Assembly: GCA_964492425.1 (NCBI GenBank)
Contig: CAZBKB010000005.1
Coordinates: 1 to 64,000 of the forward strand
DNA: 64,000 nt
Direction: 5' to 3'
Source of the DNA: LBZV01 sp000993855
GTDB lineage: Bacteria > Patescibacteriota > Microgenomatia > Curtissbacterales > GWA2-41-24
Shown here: positions 60,697 to 64,000 of the stretch, piece by piece
Layout: each line of letters starts with the position of its first letter
Position numbering within the stretch: position 1 is the stretch's first letter
Translations under genes and position numbers: made by a program
The notes under the pieces: model-generated
The model's database searches: none
Seen by the model: the letters and a program-made list of their open reading frames with translations, nothing else
What the model was told of the DNA's origin: nothing

Positions 60697-60705
60697 CCCC
60701 ATAGT

Positions 60706-60735
60706 TTGCTTCAATCAATGATCATGGGATATAAT
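60706..60735 (+). promoter_or_regulatory. Promoter ahead of murF
   Basis: TATAAT (60730-60735) with TTTGCT (60706-60711) 18 bp upstream. The ATG is 14 bases past the -10 box, giving a leader of about 8 nt. Confidence 0.5.
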
Positions 60736-60749
60736 ACAACTTTGATCTT

Positions 60750-61949
60750 ATGAACCTAACGCTTTATGAAGAAGTAAGAGGTTGGAAAGTTCCTTTTCAT
60801 AAATCTAAAACAACGTTAGCAAAAAATTACCTTAGACTTCTTTCAAATGTAGAGATTATTGGAGTTGCTGGTAGTGTTGGCAAAACCATAACGCAAAACA
60901 CGATCTACTCTGTTCTCTCACAAAAATACCATACGGTGGTGGGAGAAGAGAATCTGGATCCTACATTTAGAATCCCAAAAACAATTTTACAAACGAAACC
61001 GTGGCATAAATATTTAATTTTGGAATATGGTATCGAACACCCTGGAGAAATGGATTATTACACAAGTCTTGTGACTCCAAAATATGCTGTAGTAACTACA
61101 ATTTCCGAAGAACATCTAAAATATTTTAAAGATTTGGAAGGAGTTTTCGAAGAAGAGTCAAAAATAGTCAAAAATTTACCAAAAAATGCCTACGCAATAC
61201 TTAATGCAGATGACGCTATGACTCATAAACTGGCAACACTGACCAGGGCAACGGTCGTTTGGTATGGTCAACGTGCTAAACGCGGTGTAAAAATATCTCA
61301 TTACCAACAAAACCTGCATGGTTCGAAATTTAGAATACATTACGCAGGAAACATTGCGTCGGTCCATACAAAAATAGTAGGTAAACATCAACTAGTGTCT
61401 GCTTATGCGGCTGCAACTATAGGTATTCTGTCAGGTTTAACTATAAAACAAATTGCCAAGGGTTTATCCCTGGCAACTGCTCCCAATCACAGACTTAATC
61501 TTAAAATAACTGAGCATGTAAACATTATCGATGACACTTACAATTCTTCACCTAAAGCAGCCATTGAGGCAGTTAAAACCTTAACTCAACTTGGCAAAAG
61601 TAAAAAGAAAATAGTAGTTCTTGGGACAATGAGAGATTTAGGTAGTCAAACAAAAAGTGCTCATAAAAAGCTTGGTTTGCAAATATCCAAAACTAGAATA
61701 AACTATTTGCTAACCATCGGTAGAGGCGCACACGTTATTTCTCAAAGTGCCAAAAAACAGGGTTTTAAAGGCAAAATTACAAATGTTAAAAGTACTAGAG
61801 AAGCTATAAAGTTTCTCAAACCTATTGTCACAAAAAAGACTGTGGTACTTATCAAAGGGTCAAGACACGAACACTTAGAAAGGGTGGTTCTTGGATTGCT
61901 TCATAAATCTACAGCAATTGAATGTTATCATTGTGGAAAGCTAAAATAG
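60750..61949 (+). CDS. murF: MurF-like Mur ligase, short form
   Basis: A 399-aa Mur ligase. ATP loop 'VAGSVGKTITQN' (39-50), 'LILEYGIEHPGEMDYY' (MurF E-M-G-x-x-x-P-G-E-I equivalent), 'IVGKHQLVSAYAAA', and 'IIDDTYNSSPKAA' (MurF D-D-x-Y-N-A-N/S-P) support adding D-Ala-D-Ala. The P-loop comes ~65 residues earlier than in E. coli MurF, so the N-terminal substrate domain is missing, as in the murE here. The C-terminus ends in a C-x-x-C ('CYHCGKLK'), which is odd for MurF and may bind a metal. Confidence 0.82.
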   Translation: MNLTLYEEVRGWKVPFHKSKTTLAKNYLRLLSNVEIIGVAGSVGKTITQNTIYSVLSQKYHTVVGEENLDPTFRIPKTILQTKPWHKYLILEYGIEHPGEMDYYTSLVTPKYAVVTTISEEHLKYFKDLEGVFEEESKIVKNLPKNAYAILNADDAMTHKLATLTRATVVWYGQRAKRGVKISHYQQNLHGSKFRIHYAGNIASVHTKIVGKHQLVSAYAAATIGILSGLTIKQIAKGLSLATAPNHRLNLKITEHVNIIDDTYNSSPKAAIEAVKTLTQLGKSKKKIVVLGTMRDLGSQTKSAHKKLGLQISKTRINYLLTIGRGAHVISQSAKKQGFKGKITNVKSTREAIKFLKPIVTKKTVVLIKGSRHEHLERVVLGLLHKSTAIECYHCGKLK

Positions 61950-61972
61950 AAATAGTGTTGGGCAAATAGTAT

Positions 61973-63007
61973 ATGTTTCAAATTCTTGGATTAATCCTTC
62001 TCTCGTTTTTTACAGTAAGCATACTTTCTGTTCCTTTTATTAATTTCCTTTATAAAATAAAATTCCAAAGACAAAAACAAAAAACTACTGATATATTCGA
62101 GGGAAGAACAGTAATATTTGATAAACTCCATGCGCACAAAGCAGGCACACCTGTTGGTGGTGGCGCATTAATTATCTTTGTTGTCACCGTCCTGTATTTA
62201 TTTATTATTTCAACCATGCCTTATTTAGGAATGGCAAGAACAGCTGTTTATCCCTATAGCAAAGAAGTACAAATCCTACTGTTTACATTCCTTTCATTTG
62301 GCGTCCTTGGACTCTATGACGATCTTCGTAAAACATTCGGTTTCAAAAGAGCAAATTTTTGGGGGATTCGCGCAAGATTCAAATTTATAGCACAGTGGGT
62401 TCTGGCATTTATTATTGCATCTACCCTATATTTTTCCCTTGGTATTGATATTGTCAACGTAAGATTTTTTGATGTTATGAGTTTAGGTTATTTTTATATC
62501 CCATTTGCCGCATTTGTGATTGTCTCATTTACAAACGCCGTAAATATTTCAGATGGCTTGGATGGGCTGGCATCAGGGCTGCTTTTAATTTGTATCACTG
62601 CATTCCTTGTAATATCCGGAGCAATTTTAGACACAACATTATCTGTATTTTTGGGTCTTTGGATAGGTGCGCTCATTGCCTTTTTATACTTTAATATCTG
62701 GCCGGCTCGTATTATTCTTGGTGATGTCGGAGCCCTCTCATTCGGTGCGACTTTAGCTGTTGCCGGCTTGATTTTGGGAAAACCAATTGCATTAGTTCTG
62801 ATTGGGGGCATGTTTGTTGTAGAGGTAGCATCATCTGCTGCACAGCTTCTGTCAAAAAAAATTCGCGGAAAAAAATTATTTGAGGTTGCACCACTACACC
62901 TTTTAGTCCAACACAAAGGTTGGGAAGAGCCAAAAATCGTATCCCGTTTCTGGCTGGCGCAATTAATTTTAGCAGTGCTGGGTCTTTGGCTATCATTTAA
63001 AAAATGA
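61973..63007 (+). CDS. mraY: Phospho-N-acetylmuramoyl-pentapeptide transferase MraY
   Basis: A 344-aa integral membrane enzyme with ten helices that makes lipid I from UDP-MurNAc-pentapeptide and undecaprenyl phosphate. 'LGLYDDLRKTFGF' (Mg-binding D-D), 'NAVNISDGLDGLASG' and 'APLHLLVQHKGWEEPKIVSRFW' (the H-H-H loop counterpart, with H-x-x-x-x-H) are the MraY signatures. The gene follows murF by 23 bp. The segment 'HKAGTPVGGGALI' is the usual 'HxxKxGTPTMGG' in variant form. Confidence 0.92.
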   Translation: MFQILGLILLSFFTVSILSVPFINFLYKIKFQRQKQKTTDIFEGRTVIFDKLHAHKAGTPVGGGALIIFVVTVLYLFIISTMPYLGMARTAVYPYSKEVQILLFTFLSFGVLGLYDDLRKTFGFKRANFWGIRARFKFIAQWVLAFIIASTLYFSLGIDIVNVRFFDVMSLGYFYIPFAAFVIVSFTNAVNISDGLDGLASGLLLICITAFLVISGAILDTTLSVFLGLWIGALIAFLYFNIWPARIILGDVGALSFGATLAVAGLILGKPIALVLIGGMFVVEVASSAAQLLSKKIRGKKLFEVAPLHLLVQHKGWEEPKIVSRFWLAQLILAVLGLWLSFKK

Positions 63008-63035
63008 TTTCGGCCTCATTAAATCTAATTTAATA

Positions 63036-64000
63036 ATGACTAGCAGAAAAAAAGTTATTGTTTTAGGTCTCGGTATCGAAGGTTTATCACTAGTCAAATA
63101 TTTTTCCAAAAATTACGAAGTATCAGTTTTTGATGAAAAAGTAGAAAGTGATATTGAAAAACAAGCAACAGAAGCAGTCAAAGGATATGGTGCTAAGCTT
63201 TATTTAGGCAATATAAAAAAGTTACCGAAATTTGATATTATAGCCCGTTCCCCAGCAGTTAGGCCAGATTATCCACTGATTTCAAAATTAACAAAAAAAG
63301 GGTCTTTATTAACCAGTGCTACAAAAATATTTTTCAACATATGCAAAGGAGAAATAATTGGAGTTACAGGCACCAAAGGCAAAGGTACTACCTGTACTCT
63401 AATCTATAAGTTGTTAAAAACTCAATACAATAATGTTCATCTTGCGGGCAATATTGGTATCCCCATGCTGGACATATTGCCTAAAATTAAAAAGTCTTCC
63501 AAAGTCGTTTTAGAACTTTCCAGTTTTCAATTAATGGACTTGGGAAAAAGTCCCCACATTGCTGTAGCTTTAATGGCTACATCAGAGCATTTAAACTGGC
63601 ACAAAGATCAAAACGAATATTTAAAAGCAAAAAGTAACATTTCAAAGTATCAAAATACAACCGACTATGCTGTAATCAATGCCGATTTCCCAAAATCAAT
63701 AAAGCTCACAAAAGAAACAAAAGCAAAAAAATATTTTTTTTCAACCACAAAAGAAACAAATGGTGTATACGTAAAGTCAAATAACATTATATCAGCTATC
63801 GGTGAACAAGAGCGAGTCTGTACAGCTACAGAAGTTCTTCTTCCTGGCAGACACAATTTGCAAAACGTTCTTGCAAGTTGCACTGTTGCAAAAATCTATG
63901 GCATAACTAGCAGCAATATACGAAAGGTTTTAAAAAATTTTAAAGGATTGGAACACAGACTGCAGCTTGTAGCCACAAAAGAAGGTGTAAAGTATTACAA
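63036..64000 (+). CDS. murD: UDP-MurNAc-L-alanine:D-glutamate ligase MurD (partial, runs off window)
   Basis: The first 321 residues of MurD: N-terminal Rossmann domain 'KKVIVLGLGIEGLSLVKYF', 'ARSPAVRPDYPL', ATP loop 'VTGTKGKGTTCTLIYK', 'LAGNIGIPMLDIL', 'VLELSSFQLMDLG' and 'LPGRHNLQNVLAS'. It adds D-Glu to UDP-MurNAc-Ala. Unlike murE and murF here it keeps domain 1. The ATP loop has Gly where Ser/Thr usually follows the lysine. The C-terminal domain lies beyond the window. Confidence 0.92.
   Translation, partial: MTSRKKVIVLGLGIEGLSLVKYFSKNYEVSVFDEKVESDIEKQATEAVKGYGAKLYLGNIKKLPKFDIIARSPAVRPDYPLISKLTKKGSLLTSATKIFFNICKGEIIGVTGTKGKGTTCTLIYKLLKTQYNNVHLAGNIGIPMLDILPKIKKSSKVVLELSSFQLMDLGKSPHIAVALMATSEHLNWHKDQNEYLKAKSNISKYQNTTDYAVINADFPKSIKLTKETKAKKYFFSTTKETNGVYVKSNNIISAIGEQERVCTATEVLLPGRHNLQNVLASCTVAKIYGITSSNIRKVLKNFKGLEHRLQLVATKEGVKYY

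Noticed and set aside
62494..62916. 140-aa open frame on the minus strand
   Set aside because: Antisense to mraY, whose signature motifs are intact.
1..64000. Recoded TGA (code 25) as in Gracilibacteria or Absconditabacteria
   Set aside because: Many genes end at TGA in ATGA/GTGA overlaps and no conserved domain is interrupted by in-frame TGA.

Overview
The window reads as a draft scaffold from an AT-rich genome of a candidate-phyla-radiation bacterium (Patescibacteria, most likely the Microgenomates side). The reasons are the standard code with TGA as stop, very tight gene packing with many ATGA/GTGA overlaps, -10 boxes placed only 5-17 nt before start codons, DUF4012 and DUF5652 membrane proteins, short Mur ligases, and a large surface-glycan locus. 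The phylum call is inference. A run of 10 Ns at 1955-1964 shows it is a scaffold, probably from a metagenome. I saw no rRNA, tRNA, CRISPR array, IS element or integrase.

Layout. (1) 1-11616, minus strand: sugar-nucleotide and export genes: a class III aminotransferase (partial), SpsF-type cytidylyltransferase, NeuB-type nonulosonate synthase (broken by the gap), PseC, PseB, an ABC-2 polysaccharide exporter pair, a UDP-glucuronate epimerase, a UDP-xylose synthase, a WecE-like aminotransferase, a GT2 enzyme and a GT-C membrane protein. (2) 11673-35704, mostly plus: a dense run of glycosyltransferases (GT2, GT4, several GT-C/PMT-like membrane enzymes), two hexapeptide acyltransferases, two methyltransferases, a Wzx-type flippase and a Wzy/WaaL-type polymerase or ligase. 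(3) 35705-40814: an odd accessory island (below). (4) 40815-43683: GT4, ManC and an initiating phosphoglycosyltransferase. (5) 43684-49940: DUF4012, RecO, an unknown anchored protein, GlyRS and a PurF-like protein. (6) 49941-64000: a division and cell-wall cluster: mraZ, rsmH, ftsL-like, PBP, DUF5652, murE, a glmU-murC fusion, murB, murA, a 50-aa ORF, alr, murF, mraY and murD (partial). Together the cell-wall genes cover UDP-GlcNAc formation through lipid I.

Most interesting region. Between 35.76 and 40.85 kb unrelated genes (a broken small ORF, VapBC, a 280-aa unknown, IspG, a DUF4258/YgiT pair, a 197-aa unknown) lie between repeated blocks. Each block starts with a different, truncated copy of the first ~10 codons of the GT4 gene that follows at 40815 (M-K/R-x-x-L-V-H-D-D), continues with a shared leader (114 bp identical in two copies), and ends in a promoter that fires directly into a cargo gene. 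A 77-bp near-identical repeat carries the promoter and start of the GT4 gene at both 37979 and 40769, and its TTAACC edge lies at or just after cargo stop codons. I read this as serial insertion of cargo cassettes into the 5' end of a conserved glycosyltransferase gene, each insertion regenerating a working 5' end. A smaller case of the same pattern, a fossil epimerase start, lies 135 bp upstream of the UDP-xylose synthase start. No recombinase is visible, so the mechanism is open.
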